From the NCBI GenBank assembly GCA_002421685.1, contig DISB01000010.1:179878-243877 (forward strand): DNA of 64,000 nt, read 5' to 3'. The notes beneath the pieces are model-generated. The model had not been told where the DNA came from. It worked only from the letters and a program-made list of their open reading frames with translations, and ran no database searches. The number at the start of each line of letters is the position of its first letter. Position 1 is the stretch's first letter. Source of the DNA: Bacteroidetes bacterium UBA6221. Lineage in GTDB: Bacteria > Bacteroidota > Bacteroidia > Chitinophagales > Chitinophagaceae. Shown in pieces: positions 25,164 through 33,208 of this stretch. The position numbers and the translations under genes are program-made.

Positions 25164-26471
25164 TTATTCCACTCTCCTGATGTCTGCGCCCAGTGCGTTC
25201 AGCCTTTCGTCTATACGCTCGTATCCGCGGTCTATCTGGTTGATGTTGTGTATGGTGCTCTTGCCTTTTGCAGATAAAGCAGCTATGAGCAGTGCCACAC
25301 CGGCGCGTATATCCGGGCTGGTCATGGTGATGCCACGAAGAGGTACCTGCCTGTCGAGGCCGATGACTACGGCACGGTGGGGGTCGCACAATACAATCTG
25401 CGCACCCATTTCTATCAGCTTATCTACAAAGAACAGTCGGCTCTCAAACATCTTCTGGTGCACCAGTACCGTGCCTTTGGCTTGCGTCGCGGTTACCAGT
25501 ATGATACTCAGCAGATCGGGGGTGAAGCCCGGCCAGGGATGGTCGTACACCGTGAGTATGGAGCCATCAATAAATTTCTGTATGCGGTATTGCTCCTGCG
25601 CAGGAACGTGGATATCATCGCCCTGTATGGACAACCCGATGCCTAAATGCTGAAAGGTTTCGGGTATGACGCCCAGGTGTGCTACGTCTGCGTTTTTGAT
25701 AGTTATCTCGCTTTGTGTCATGGCAGCCAGTCCTATAAAAGACCCTACTTCTATCATATCGGCCAGCATCCGGTGTTCGCAGCCGTTCAGCTTTTCCACA
25801 CCTTCGACTATCAACATGTTGGATGCAATACCACTGATTTTCGCTCCCATACGGTTGAGCATATGGCACAACTGCTGCACATAAGGCTCGCAGGCGGCAT
25901 TGTAGATAGTGGTGACGCCCTGTGTAAGCACGGCAGCCATGATGATATTTGCCGTGCCCGTGACGGAGGGTTCCCCCAACAGTATAGTAGCGCCCTGCAT
26001 TTCCGAGCCGTCCAGCGTGAACAGGCTTTCTTCATTGTCATAGTCAAAACGTACGCCCAGTTTTTCAAAACCGCGTATATGCGTATCCAGCCTGCGACGG
26101 CCTATCTTGTCGCCACCGGGCTGGGGTATATGCGCCTTTTTATACCGCGCCAGCATAGGCCCCGCCAGCATTACAGCGCCCCGCAGTTTCGCCGATTTCT
26201 TTTTGAACAGCGGGTCGGTAAAGAAGCTTTCATTCACATCGGTGGCCTGCAGTGTTACCGCGTGTGCACTGCGGCGGGTTACCGTAACACCCATGTCGCC
26301 CAATACTTCTATCAGTGTGTTTACGTCCAGTATATCGGGCACATTGGTGAAGGTGACCGGCTGGTCGGTAAGCAAGGCCGCACACAACACTTGCAGGGCC
26401 TCGTTCTTAGCACCCTGTGCCGTTATTTCGCCCTTCAGCGACCTGCCGCCACGTATCTCAAAAGCATTCAT
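25164..26471 (-). CDS. murA: UDP-N-acetylglucosamine 1-carboxyvinyltransferase
   Basis: MurA moves enolpyruvate from PEP to UDP-GlcNAc, the first committed step of peptidoglycan synthesis, in the cytoplasm. The 435-residue protein keeps K22-N23 (QGAKNEALQ), LRGAVMLAGPMLAR and the repeat-fold of the EPT family. The active-site loop reads PQPGGDKIGRRRLD, so the catalytic Cys115 of E. coli is replaced by Asp (D121). The same exchange is known in Mycobacterium and Chlamydia and makes the enzyme insensitive to fosfomycin. It follows DUF4290 after 11 bases, a conserved pairing in Bacteroidota. Confidence 0.96.
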   Translation of the reverse strand: MNAFEIRGGRSLKGEITAQGAKNEALQVLCAALLTDQPVTFTNVPDILDVNTLIEVLGDMGVTVTRRSAHAVTLQATDVNESFFTDPLFKKKSAKLRGAVMLAGPMLARYKKAHIPQPGGDKIGRRRLDTHIRGFEKLGVRFDYDNEESLFTLDGSEMQGATILLGEPSVTGTANIIMAAVLTQGVTTIYNAACEPYVQQLCHMLNRMGAKISGIASNMLIVEGVEKLNGCEHRMLADMIEVGSFIGLAAMTQSEITIKNADVAHLGVIPETFQHLGIGLSIQGDDIHVPAQEQYRIQKFIDGSILTVYDHPWPGFTPDLLSIILVTATQAKGTVLVHQKMFESRLFFVDKLIEMGAQIVLCDPHRAVVIGLDRQVPLRGITMTSPDIRAGVALLIAALSAKGKSTIHNINQIDRGYERIDERLNALGADIRRVE

Positions 26472-26482
26472 TGCGAAAGCAG

Positions 26483-27166
26483 TTATTTAAACCTGTTCTT
26501 GAATTTCTTGTGTTTGCTGCCGCCGCTGCGCTGCTGCTGTTGCTGGGGTTGTGGCTGCTGCTGCTGGCCTCCTTTCCGGTTTCCGCTGCGGTTCTTGTTA
26601 TTGCTCGTGGCAAAGTTCTGACGGTTGTCGAAGTAGACGCGGTAGCCCCCCTGTTCGTACTGTAGCTGGCCATGCGTGAGTACCGACAGCTCGTTGCGTA
26701 TCATGTCGTCGTGCACGGGCTCGCGGTGCCAGTTGATGTAGGCCAGCTTCATATAGTAGCCTACCAGCTGGGTCAGGTTCCGACGTTTTTCCTCGTCCGT
26801 TTCGGCCAGCGCTTTTTCTATCAGTGCGTTCAGGTTTTTGCCGAAGTGCCTTACAGCTACCTTGGTTTGCGGGTAGGGCAGCGGGTCGGGCCTGCGGAAC
26901 ATCTCCTCCCTGCTTGGCGCGGGGTATGGGCTGTCCACATCCAGTTTGAAGTCTGATATCAGGTAGAGGTGGTCCCACAGTTTGTGCCTGTAGTCCTCCA
27001 TTATCTTCAGGCCGGGGTTGAGCGTGGCCATCAGGTCGATGATCATTTCGGCATAGCGGGTGCGCTTGTCCCTCTCTGGAATGGTCATCATGTATTCAAC
27101 CATCTTCTGCACGTTGCGGCCATATTCGGGAATCAACAGTTTTTCCCGGGTAGTATTATATTCCAT
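26483..27166 (-). CDS. DUF4290 family protein
   Basis: The ATG at 27166 (MEYNTTREKLLIPEYGRN) matches the conserved family start; an upstream in-frame start would add eight unrelated residues. The domain spans about residues 1-180 with VEYMMTIPERDKRTRYAEMII, KLWDHLYLISDF and VGYYMKLAYINWHRE as marks (seen in pieces). The C-terminal tail is low-complexity and basic: glutamine and proline runs, then SGGSKHKKFKNRFK, suggestive of nucleic acid or ribosome contact. The function is unknown. Its constant place before murA hints at a link to envelope growth. The likely promoter element is 155 bases upstream. Confidence 0.88.
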   Translation of the reverse strand: MEYNTTREKLLIPEYGRNVQKMVEYMMTIPERDKRTRYAEMIIDLMATLNPGLKIMEDYRHKLWDHLYLISDFKLDVDSPYPAPSREEMFRRPDPLPYPQTKVAVRHFGKNLNALIEKALAETDEEKRRNLTQLVGYYMKLAYINWHREPVHDDMIRNELSVLTHGQLQYEQGGYRVYFDNRQNFATSNNKNRSGNRKGGQQQQPQPQQQQQRSGGSKHKKFKNRFK

Positions 27167-27320
27167 AAAAAAGTCAAAAGTTAAAGTCAAAAAAAACCGA
27201 AAGCTTGTGTGTAAATTTTTTAAGATGCCGCCGTAAGCAGGGCGTCAGAGTCTTTTTGTTGTGGTACGTCTTATCCTCGTTTTTAAGAAGTGAGGTAAGG
27301 ATAATATTACCGAAGCGGAA

Positions 27321-27328
27321 CAAAGATA
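27321..27328 (-). promoter_or_regulatory. Possible promoter of DUF4290-murA, -7 element TATCTTTG
   Basis: The minus strand reads TATCTTTG (plus strand CAAAGATA). Use would give a leader of about 150 bases. No -33 at the right distance was seen. Confidence 0.35.
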
Positions 27329-27828
27329 AGGAAATCGTGCGGCAAAGTCTGAACTCAAAAACCAAAAATTGTTACAAATGGTTCGGTTTTGGAAACAAAA
27401 TATTGGTGAAATGTTGCGCATTTTGGACCGGGTCATATCCACAAATGGCTGATGGTCAATAAATTACCTGAAAATGTTCCAAAATGTTTCCAGTTTCCAG
27501 GAAATTAATTTTTGGGAACAACGGCCTACCCCAATTATTCCGGCTATTACCTTTTTATTGTCTGCATCGTCTGCATGATGGTTGTGTAGCGATATGTCAA
27601 AGAGCTGTTATGGCAGCCATTGATGATGGCAACGGCCACTGGATATTTATTGTAAATTTACGTAAAATTTATGTATTTTGGATGTTATTTATTTTTGACG
27701 GCATTTGCTTTCTGAAACAGCATTGTAAAAATTAATTTAGGCAAGACGGGAAGTACAGTGAACAAGGTGTATTCAGCCACTAAGTTTGTCGCAGATGCAC
27801 AGCAACAGCAAAACTTTTGTTGGCGAGA

Positions 27829-27861
27829 TTTGTATTGAAACAAAACCAATACAAAAGGAGG
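27829..27861 (+). promoter_or_regulatory. Hairpin or operator joined to an unusually strong Shine-Dalgarno
   Basis: TTTGTATTG (27829-27837) and CAATACAAA (27847-27855) form a perfect nine-base inverted repeat. It runs directly into AAGGAGG (27855-27861), seven bases before the ATG at 27869. Strong Shine-Dalgarno sites are rare in Bacteroidota. The repeat could hide the site in mRNA or bind a dimeric repressor in DNA. Confidence 0.55.
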
Positions 27862-27868
27862 AAATAAT

Positions 27869-28462
27869 ATGAGAAAGATAATCGTCTTATCAATGATCAC
27901 CCTGGACGGGGTAATGCAGGCGCCCGGCGGGCCTGAAGAAGATACATCGGGCGGTTTTGAATATGGCGGCTGGGTGGCGCCTTATTTTGATGAAGTATAT
28001 GGGAAACTCATAGAAAAACAGTTAGCGCCTGCGGAGTATCTTTTGGGCAGAAAGACATTCGAAATTTTTGCGGGTTACTGGCCTCAACATGCAGACTATT
28101 GGCCGGGTATAAACGATGGTACCAAATACGTTATGTCCCGCACGATGGAAAAATCAGACTGGGAAAATACGGTATTCATTAAAAGTCCCGCAGATATCGA
28201 AAAGCTCAAAAAATCGGAAGGCCCCGATATCCAGGTTCACGGTAGCGGCGAGCTTATTCAGTTGCTACTCGAGAATGATTTGGTGGATGAGTTCTGGCTA
28301 AAAATTCATCCATTGACTATCGGCAAGGGAAAAAGGTTGTTTGATAAGGGCACAATGCCGGCGGCATTTACCTTGACAGAAAGTTCTGCTACGCCGAGTG
28401 GAGTTATCGTGGCCAATTATAAGCGGGCCGGAGCAGTGAGGACGGGTACAGTTGGGGTTTGA
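27869..28462 (+). CDS. Dihydrofolate reductase family protein (RibD C-terminal-like)
   Basis: The 197-residue protein belongs to the DHFR/RibD_C superfamily: MRKIIVLSMITLDGVMQAPGG at the N-terminus, YLLGRKTFEIFAGYWP, then IQVHGSGELIQLLLENDLVDEFWLKIHPLTIGKG, read in pieces. These are NADPH-binding reductases close to Bacillus YyaP/YwjB; the substrate is usually unknown. An unusual strong Shine-Dalgarno and a hairpin precede it. It lies upstream of folE in the same direction (198-base gap), which fits a pteridine theme, but no direct link is shown. It is not a classical FolA. Confidence 0.85.
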   Translation: MRKIIVLSMITLDGVMQAPGGPEEDTSGGFEYGGWVAPYFDEVYGKLIEKQLAPAEYLLGRKTFEIFAGYWPQHADYWPGINDGTKYVMSRTMEKSDWENTVFIKSPADIEKLKKSEGPDIQVHGSGELIQLLLENDLVDEFWLKIHPLTIGKGKRLFDKGTMPAAFTLTESSATPSGVIVANYKRAGAVRTGTVGV

Positions 28463-28659
28463 AGAGGGGAAATGCGACAGCGGTTCACCCAATTCATTAT
28501 TTATAGCCAGTTAGAGGCAGCGAGCAAAGGCGAAGTGCTATCCTCCCAAAAAGAGCCCCGATGTTCAAAATTTTGTAACCTTTTCCCGTTTGGTGCATCT
28601 AATGAATAGACAACCGGAAATATTTATAAATAGTGCCACGCCGGCAGGGGAAAGAATAC

Positions 28660-29283
28660 ATGAACATGCAGAGTACGATAGAAGCAATACCATTTGTAAA
28701 AAATAATGCGCCGCTGGCCGCAAGCGAGCAGATAGCGGTGATAGAACACCATTTCCGGAAGATCATGCTGGCCCTGGGTCTAAATGTCGAAGATGACAGC
28801 CTGAAGGATACGCCATTAAGGGTTGCTAAAATGTTCGTTAATGAATCATTCATGGGACTAAACCCCTTGAATGAACCTTCGGTCACCTTGTTTGAAAATA
28901 AATTTAGATATAACGAGATAGTACTGGAAAGGGACATTCCCCTGTATTCATACTGCGAACATCATTTTGTGCCCATAATCGGCAAAGCTCATATTGCTTA
29001 TATTTCTAAAGGGCAGGTAATAGGTTTATCTAAACTAAACAGGATCGTTCATTATTATTCAAAACGTCCGCAGGTGCAGGAGCGCCTTACGGTCCAGGTG
29101 GCAGAACACCTGAAGGCTGTTATGGATATTGAGGATGTTGCGGTAGTTGTTGAGGCGGAACATCTGTGCGTAGCAGCGAGGGGAGTAAACGATACAGGAT
29201 GTTCAACACTAACCACCAGCATGCACGGGCAGTTTCATACGGAGGCGCGAAGCAGGCAGTTATTTGCAATGTTAGCAATTTAA
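28660..29283 (+). CDS. folE: GTP cyclohydrolase I
   Basis: FolE turns GTP into 7,8-dihydroneopterin triphosphate, the entry to folate and other pterins. From the ATG at 28660 the protein has 207 residues; an in-frame GTG nine codons earlier and an ATG two codons later are alternatives. The zinc ligands are C99 and H102 in YCEHHFVP and C170 in EHLCVAARG. The GKAHIAYISKG and LSKLNRIVHYYSKRPQVQERL motifs (in pieces) are those of the family. The next gene, a flavodoxin-reductase-like protein, starts 10 bases later, an unusual operon partner. Confidence 0.94.
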   Translation: MNMQSTIEAIPFVKNNAPLAASEQIAVIEHHFRKIMLALGLNVEDDSLKDTPLRVAKMFVNESFMGLNPLNEPSVTLFENKFRYNEIVLERDIPLYSYCEHHFVPIIGKAHIAYISKGQVIGLSKLNRIVHYYSKRPQVQERLTVQVAEHLKAVMDIEDVAVVVEAEHLCVAARGVNDTGCSTLTTSMHGQFHTEARSRQLFAMLAI

Positions 29284-29293
29284 ATATAGTAAC

Positions 29294-29959
29294 ATGGAAT
29301 ATATTATTAAGGTTTTATCCATTACCGAGGTGACGCACAACGTGCGTTGCATACGCGTGGAAAAACCGGCGGGGTACGTATTTTCGCCGGGGCAGGCCAC
29401 AGAGGTGTCAATAAATAAGGATAGATGGGCAGCAGAAAAAAGGCCGTTTACCTTTACCGGGCTAAACGATGACCCCTACCTGGAATTTACAATCAAATGC
29501 TACAGCGACCACGATGGTGTTACTAAACAGATAGGGCAGTTGTTGGCAGGCGATGAACTTATTATAGGCGAACCATGGGGCGCAATAGGATATAAGGGAG
29601 AAGGCTACTTCATAGCGGGAGGCGCGGGCATTACCCCGTTTATTGCCATCCTGCGCCAATTGCACAAAGAGCAGCGCGTAGCCGGTAATAAACTATTCTT
29701 TTCCAACAGGACGCCCGGGGATATTATTTATGAACAGGAGCTGAAATCTATTTTAGGCGGTGACGCCCTCTTCATTGTGAGTGAGCAAGGCAGCGGGCCT
29801 TACCTGCGCAATATTATAGACGCGGCTTTCCTGGACATTCATGTCGATAGGTATGACCGGCCGTTTTATATATGTGGTCCTGATGCGATGACAAAGAGTA
29901 TCGTGGATATCGTCAAGGCAAGGGGAGCGGACCCGAATACCGTCATCTTCGAGAAATGA
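29294..29959 (+). CDS. FAD/NAD(P)-binding oxidoreductase, flavodoxin reductase type
   Basis: The 221-residue protein has the ferredoxin-NADP reductase plan without a [2Fe-2S] domain. The FAD-binding part contains the motif KRPFTFTG (R-x-Y/F-T), the NAD(P)-binding part begins with FIAGGAGITPFIAILRQL and ends with FYICGPDAMTKSIVDIV and the typical C-terminal FEK. It would pass electrons between NAD(P)H and a small carrier. It follows folE by 10 bases; the pair may supply electrons to a pterin- or flavin-dependent enzyme, but this is inference. Confidence 0.88.
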   Translation: MEYIIKVLSITEVTHNVRCIRVEKPAGYVFSPGQATEVSINKDRWAAEKRPFTFTGLNDDPYLEFTIKCYSDHDGVTKQIGQLLAGDELIIGEPWGAIGYKGEGYFIAGGAGITPFIAILRQLHKEQRVAGNKLFFSNRTPGDIIYEQELKSILGGDALFIVSEQGSGPYLRNIIDAAFLDIHVDRYDRPFYICGPDAMTKSIVDIVKARGADPNTVIFEK

Positions 29960-30015
29960 CATAGAAGATCTGATCAGGAGCAACTATATTTCGCATTGGG
30001 GTTATGCCCCAAAAA

Positions 30016-30051
30016 TTGCCGCCGATTCCCTTAAAAGAAAATCGGCGGCAA
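30016..30051. terminator. Intrinsic terminator between convergent genes
   Basis: TTGCCGCCGATT (30016-30027) pairs with AATCGGCGGCAA (30040-30051) in a perfect 12-base stem. On the minus strand it is followed by a T run (plus-strand AAAAA at 30011-30015), so it mainly serves the SRPBCC pair. Confidence 0.85.
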
Positions 30052-30072
30052 AGACCCTATAGTTTCCCTATA

Positions 30073-30699
30073 TTATTTTTTCGGAAGATTCCATTTTTCA
30101 ATTAATTCGGCGTTGAGTCCGCCTTCTTTCGCGTTTGGCTTACCTTCTCCCGTTGTAATCAGGGATTTTAAGCTTCCCTGTATGTAACTCGTCCATGCAT
30201 CTCTGCACACATCATAACATTCATATTCCGGAACCAGTCCTGCATGGGTAAAGAACAATTCTGTTTTTCCTTCTTTTTCTGATATGTCGAATGTGATTTT
30301 GTTCCCCTTCCACTCTGTTTTGTCCTGCGTAAAATTGAAGTGATTTTCCAGCACCAGCCAAACCACCTTCTTGCCGGGAATGAATTCGACAATTTTCATT
30401 TTGCTGATATGGACATCTTTGTAGTAATACAGGAATTCTTCGCCGGGCTTGTCGGTATTGCCTTCCACACTTTCCGACCACCAGCCGCGCACGTTGTTTA
30501 TAGCGTTAAAAACTTCGTTTGGTGACTGGTCTACCAGGAATGTTGTCGTGAAATCTGAATTGTTCATTTTCTTTTCGATTTTGGATGTTAATGATTTATC
30601 GTGTTTTGCCTGATTGACTGTTGATTGGCAGGAAGCAAATACAATGAGCAGCAGTGCGATGGACAGGCGGTATATGGTTGCATTTATTACAGTTACCAT
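30073..30699 (-). CDS. SRPBCC (AHSA1-like) protein with lipoprotein signal
   Basis: The ATG at 30699 overlaps the upstream stop codon (TGATG), so translation is coupled. The N-terminus, MVTVINATIYRLSIALLLIVFASC, is a lipoprotein signal with a lipobox before Cys24. The rest is an SRPBCC/AHSA1 domain (about residues 48-180: FTTTFLVDQSPNEVFNAI, GWWSESVEG, PGKKVVWLV, FTHAGLVPEYECYDVC, AWTSYIQGSLKSLI), paralogous to the upstream gene. SRPBCC folds bind hydrophobic ligands. A lipoprotein version is unusual for this normally cytoplasmic domain. A C-terminal extension (GLNAELIEKWNLPKK) is not in the paralog. Confidence 0.82.
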   Translation of the reverse strand: MVTVINATIYRLSIALLLIVFASCQSTVNQAKHDKSLTSKIEKKMNNSDFTTTFLVDQSPNEVFNAINNVRGWWSESVEGNTDKPGEEFLYYYKDVHISKMKIVEFIPGKKVVWLVLENHFNFTQDKTEWKGNKITFDISEKEGKTELFFTHAGLVPEYECYDVCRDAWTSYIQGSLKSLITTGEGKPNAKEGGLNAELIEKWNLPKK

Positions 30700-31139
30700 C
30701 AGCTTGCTTTTTTTATGGCGGCCACCAGCCTTTCCTGCATATATTGTGTCCAGGCAGGTGCGCAGGCGTTGTAACACTCAAACTCAGGAACCAGGCCCTG
30801 GTGCGTAAATACGATTTTGGTTTTGCCTGATTCCTGCGAGATTTCAAAACCAAACATGGTTCCTTCCCATTCATCTGTCTTGTCTACAAAGCTGAGGTTA
30901 GCCTCTGTCACCAGCCAAACCACCTTTTTATTGGGCACCAGTTCTACCAGTTTCTGTTTGGTGTAATGTGCCCCGTCTCCAGCGCGAAAGCTGAATTCGT
31001 CACCAACTTTCTCCGAGCTTCCCTCAAATGATTCGCCATATAGCCCGGACCACCAGGCCCTTACATTGAGAATAGCATTGTAAGCCTCTTCAGGCGATTG
31101 TTCTACTAATATCGAAGTTGTAAAATCCTGGTTCTTCAT
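30699..31139 (-). CDS. SRPBCC (AHSA1-like) domain protein
   Basis: The 146-residue cytoplasmic protein is the first gene of the pair. It has the AHSA1/START-like pattern FTTSILVEQSPEEAYNAI, RAWWSGLYG, LVELVPNKKVVWLV, FTHQGLVPEFECYNAC and AWTQYMQERLVAAI. Such domains bind small hydrophobic ligands or help fold proteins; ligand unknown. It shares most conserved positions with the following gene, so the two arose by tandem duplication. It is read divergently from the damaged AraC-type regulator gene, which could once have controlled it. A -7 element TAGCTTTG lies 40 bases upstream. Confidence 0.87.
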   Translation of the reverse strand: MKNQDFTTSILVEQSPEEAYNAILNVRAWWSGLYGESFEGSSEKVGDEFSFRAGDGAHYTKQKLVELVPNKKVVWLVTEANLSFVDKTDEWEGTMFGFEISQESGKTKIVFTHQGLVPEFECYNACAPAWTQYMQERLVAAIKKAS

Positions 31140-31179
31140 TGATATTTAGTTTTAAGATTCTGTGTGTGTATTATCACAG

Positions 31180-31187
31180 CAAAGCTA
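31180..31187 (-). promoter_or_regulatory. SRPBCC operon promoter, -7 element TAGCTTTG
   Basis: The minus strand reads TAGCTTTG, 40 bases before the ATG at 31139. Confidence 0.5.
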
Positions 31188-31235
31188 GTGTCCATATAGC
31201 TAACTGAAGGGTGGGGAAATGGACATTATAGCGGG

Positions 31236-31266
31236 TTGATTTGGACAGGGTATAGTTATACCTTTA
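31236..31266 (+). promoter_or_regulatory. Promoter of the GlxA-type regulator gene
   Basis: TTG at 31236-31238 and TACCTTTA at 31259-31266 (one mismatch to TAnnTTTG) are separated by 20 bases, the usual Bacteroidota spacing. The ATG is 16 bases downstream. Confidence 0.5.
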
Positions 31267-31282
31267 TTATAAATTAGATTGG

Positions 31283-32272
31283 ATGAAACATATCACGCTA
31301 TTATATCCTGATGCCGAATGCAATCTAAGTACAGTAGCCTGCATAGTAGGTACGGTAGAGATATTTTCGAGGGCTAACGGTTACTGGACGCAACAGGGCA
31401 ATAAGCAGAAATATCAATTGAGCGTGGCAGGCACCACATCAGGGGAGCAGTACATCAATAACCTGGTGGCCCTGAAGCCGGACAGCCATATCCGGGATAT
31501 TGCAAAAACAGACCTGATTATTATTCCATCTGCAATGCCGGGAGAAAACATTGGCGACAGCCGTATGATGTATGACTGGATATAACAGCAATACAAAGCA
31601 GGGGCAGAAATAGCCAGTATGTGTTCAGGCGCCTTCATTTTGGCATCTACTGGTATTGTTGATGGTAAAAGTTGTTCCACGCATTGGTCGTTCGCCGACA
31701 GGTTCAGAGAAAGGTATCCTAAAGTGAATTTGCATTCAGATAAGCTGATTACCGACGAAAACGGCATCTATACAAACGGTGGCGCTTATTCATTCCTGAA
31801 CCTGGTGTTGTACCTTATTGAAAAATATTACGACAGGCAAACAGCGATATTTTGTTCCAAAGTATTCCAGATAGAGTTAGAGCGGAACAGCCAATCACCA
31901 TTCGCGATTTTCATCGGGCAGAAACAACATGACGATAGCATAGTGCAACAAGCCCAGGCGCATATTGAACGTAATATTGGTGAAAAGATCTCTGTAGCAG
32001 ATTTGTCGGCAAAATTTGCAATCGGGCGGAGGAATTTTGACAGAAGATTTATCAGAGCTACGGGCAATACTCCTTTGGAATACGCCCAGAGAGTGAAGGT
32101 AGAATCAGCGAAAAAAGCGCTGGAGGCCACCCGTAAAACGGTTAATGAAGTGATGTACGAGGTAGGTTACTCGGATGTGAAGGCTTTCAGGGAAGTGTTT
32201 AGAAAAATTACGGGGCTGTCTCCACAGGAATATAAAAGCAAGTATAATAAAGAAACTGCAGGCGGGTATTGA
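31283..32272 (+). pseudogene. GlxA-family AraC-type regulator interrupted by an in-frame stop
   Basis: Read through, this is a normal GlxA-type regulator of about 330 codons: an N-terminal DJ-1/PfpI-like domain (ITLLYPDAECNLSTVA ... LIIIPSAMPGENIG) and a C-terminal AraC helix-turn-helix (ISVADLSAKFAIGRRNFDRRF, YEVGYSDVKAFREVFRKITG). A TAA at 31583-31585, after MMYDWI, breaks the frame; the next codons QQYKAGAEIASMCSGAF carry on the same domain without a shift. The nucleophile-elbow region (SMCSGAF) is after the stop. An ATG at 31619 could restart translation and give the DNA-binding half. It may be a recent nonsense mutation or a base-call error. It is divergent from the SRPBCC pair. Confidence 0.8.
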
Positions 32273-32413
32273 GCCGGAACAAGGTATCCAAGTCGGACGG
32301 TTTAGTATCTGGTACCTTTCAGGATATAATATTCAGAAATTATGAAAATAGCTTACGTGTTGTTAACTTGAACACCTTCATGAAATATTTATCACCCATT
32401 GATTTATATAACG

Positions 32414-33208
32414 ATGAACAATCATCAATTGGTTTTTCTGCAAGAAGGTTGGAACTCTATTGCATACTATAGTTTGAACTCGAACCCCAAAACACTTATA
32501 ATATTTGTTCATGGTTTTGGCGGAAAATCCATAGAAACATGGGGAGATTTCCCATTGTATATAAAAAACTACAGTGAGTTCAATTCAACTGATGTTATTT
32601 TTTACGGTTACAAAAGTACAACTACACCTGCAATAGGTAGTGCGGAACTATTCTATAAGCATTTAAGAGGGTTAGTGAATCCTAAAAAGAAGCTTGGTGA
32701 TATAAGCAGAAATGACACAATAGTAAATTACAAGCAAATCTTGTTTGTTGGTCATTCTTTAGGTGCTGTAGTTATTAGGAGGACATTATTAGATGCAAAA
32801 AGAGATAACTGCTCTTGGTTACAATATTGCAAGATTATTTTGTTTGCACCAGCACATCGAGGTGCGCATATACATAGATTAGTTATAGAAGGAATACCCA
32901 ATTCGTTTAAGCTAATAGGTTCTATAGCAAAGTATATTTTTCAATCCTTAAATGATTTAGAAGAATCATCATCGACAATTAAGGATCTAATAAGCGATAA
33001 TATCAGCTATCTAGATGATCCAAATAACAATGCATTTACAATTGCCGTTGATATCGTATCTGCGGTTAATGACAGGGTTGTCCTAAAGAATAGATTCTGC
33101 CAAGACCCTAACCCTCTTGCAATTGAAGATAAAGGCCACATATCAGTTTGCAAGCCAATACTTACAGAGTATGAAGAACCATTTGAAATTGTCAAAAAAA
33201 ATTTGTAA
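32414..33208 (+). CDS. Serine alpha/beta hydrolase, STAND/SERAC1-like lipase type
   Basis: The 264-residue cytoplasmic protein is an alpha/beta hydrolase. The oxyanion motif is VHGFGGKSIETW (32-43), the nucleophile elbow FVGHSLGAVV has S115, and likely acid and base are D220 (SAVNDRVV) and H242 (DKGHISV). The HGFGG-x4-TW start and VIFYGYKST segment resemble the hydrolase domains linked to STAND ATPases and SERAC1 rather than secreted lipases. The ATG at 32414 is used; an in-frame TTG is at 32399. The DNA is much richer in A+T than its surroundings, and the next gene starts directly after the stop (TAA-ATG). Acquisition from elsewhere and a conflict or defence role are inferred, not shown. Confidence 0.85.
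   Translation: MNNHQLVFLQEGWNSIAYYSLNSNPKTLIIFVHGFGGKSIETWGDFPLYIKNYSEFNSTDVIFYGYKSTTTPAIGSAELFYKHLRGLVNPKKKLGDISRNDTIVNYKQILFVGHSLGAVVIRRTLLDAKRDNCSWLQYCKIILFAPAHRGAHIHRLVIEGIPNSFKLIGSIAKYIFQSLNDLEESSSTIKDLISDNISYLDDPNNNAFTIAVDIVSAVNDRVVLKNRFCQDPNPLAIEDKGHISVCKPILTEYEEPFEIVKKNL

Larger units (their letters stand above)
27167..27868. other. 702-base A+T-rich gap with structured elements
   Basis: No gene is supported here; the open frames are short and lack plausible composition. A nested inverted repeat spans 27476-27519: GTTCCAAAA at the left faces TTTTTGGGAAC at the right, with a perfect TTTCC-A-GGAAA (27494-27504) inside. A TAnnTTTG match (TATTTTTG) lies at 27690-27697 on the plus strand with no gene close behind. 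The right end holds the hairpin and ribosome binding site of the next gene. Confidence 0.4.

Noticed and set aside
25647..26621. 324-codon plus-strand frame
   Set aside because: Antisense to murA and DUF4290.
27484..27735. 83-codon plus-strand frame in the long gap
   Set aside because: Composition and lack of promoter or homology marks make coding unlikely.
32269..32472. 67-codon frame between the regulator and the hydrolase
   Set aside because: It overlaps the hydrolase start in another frame and has no recognisable features.
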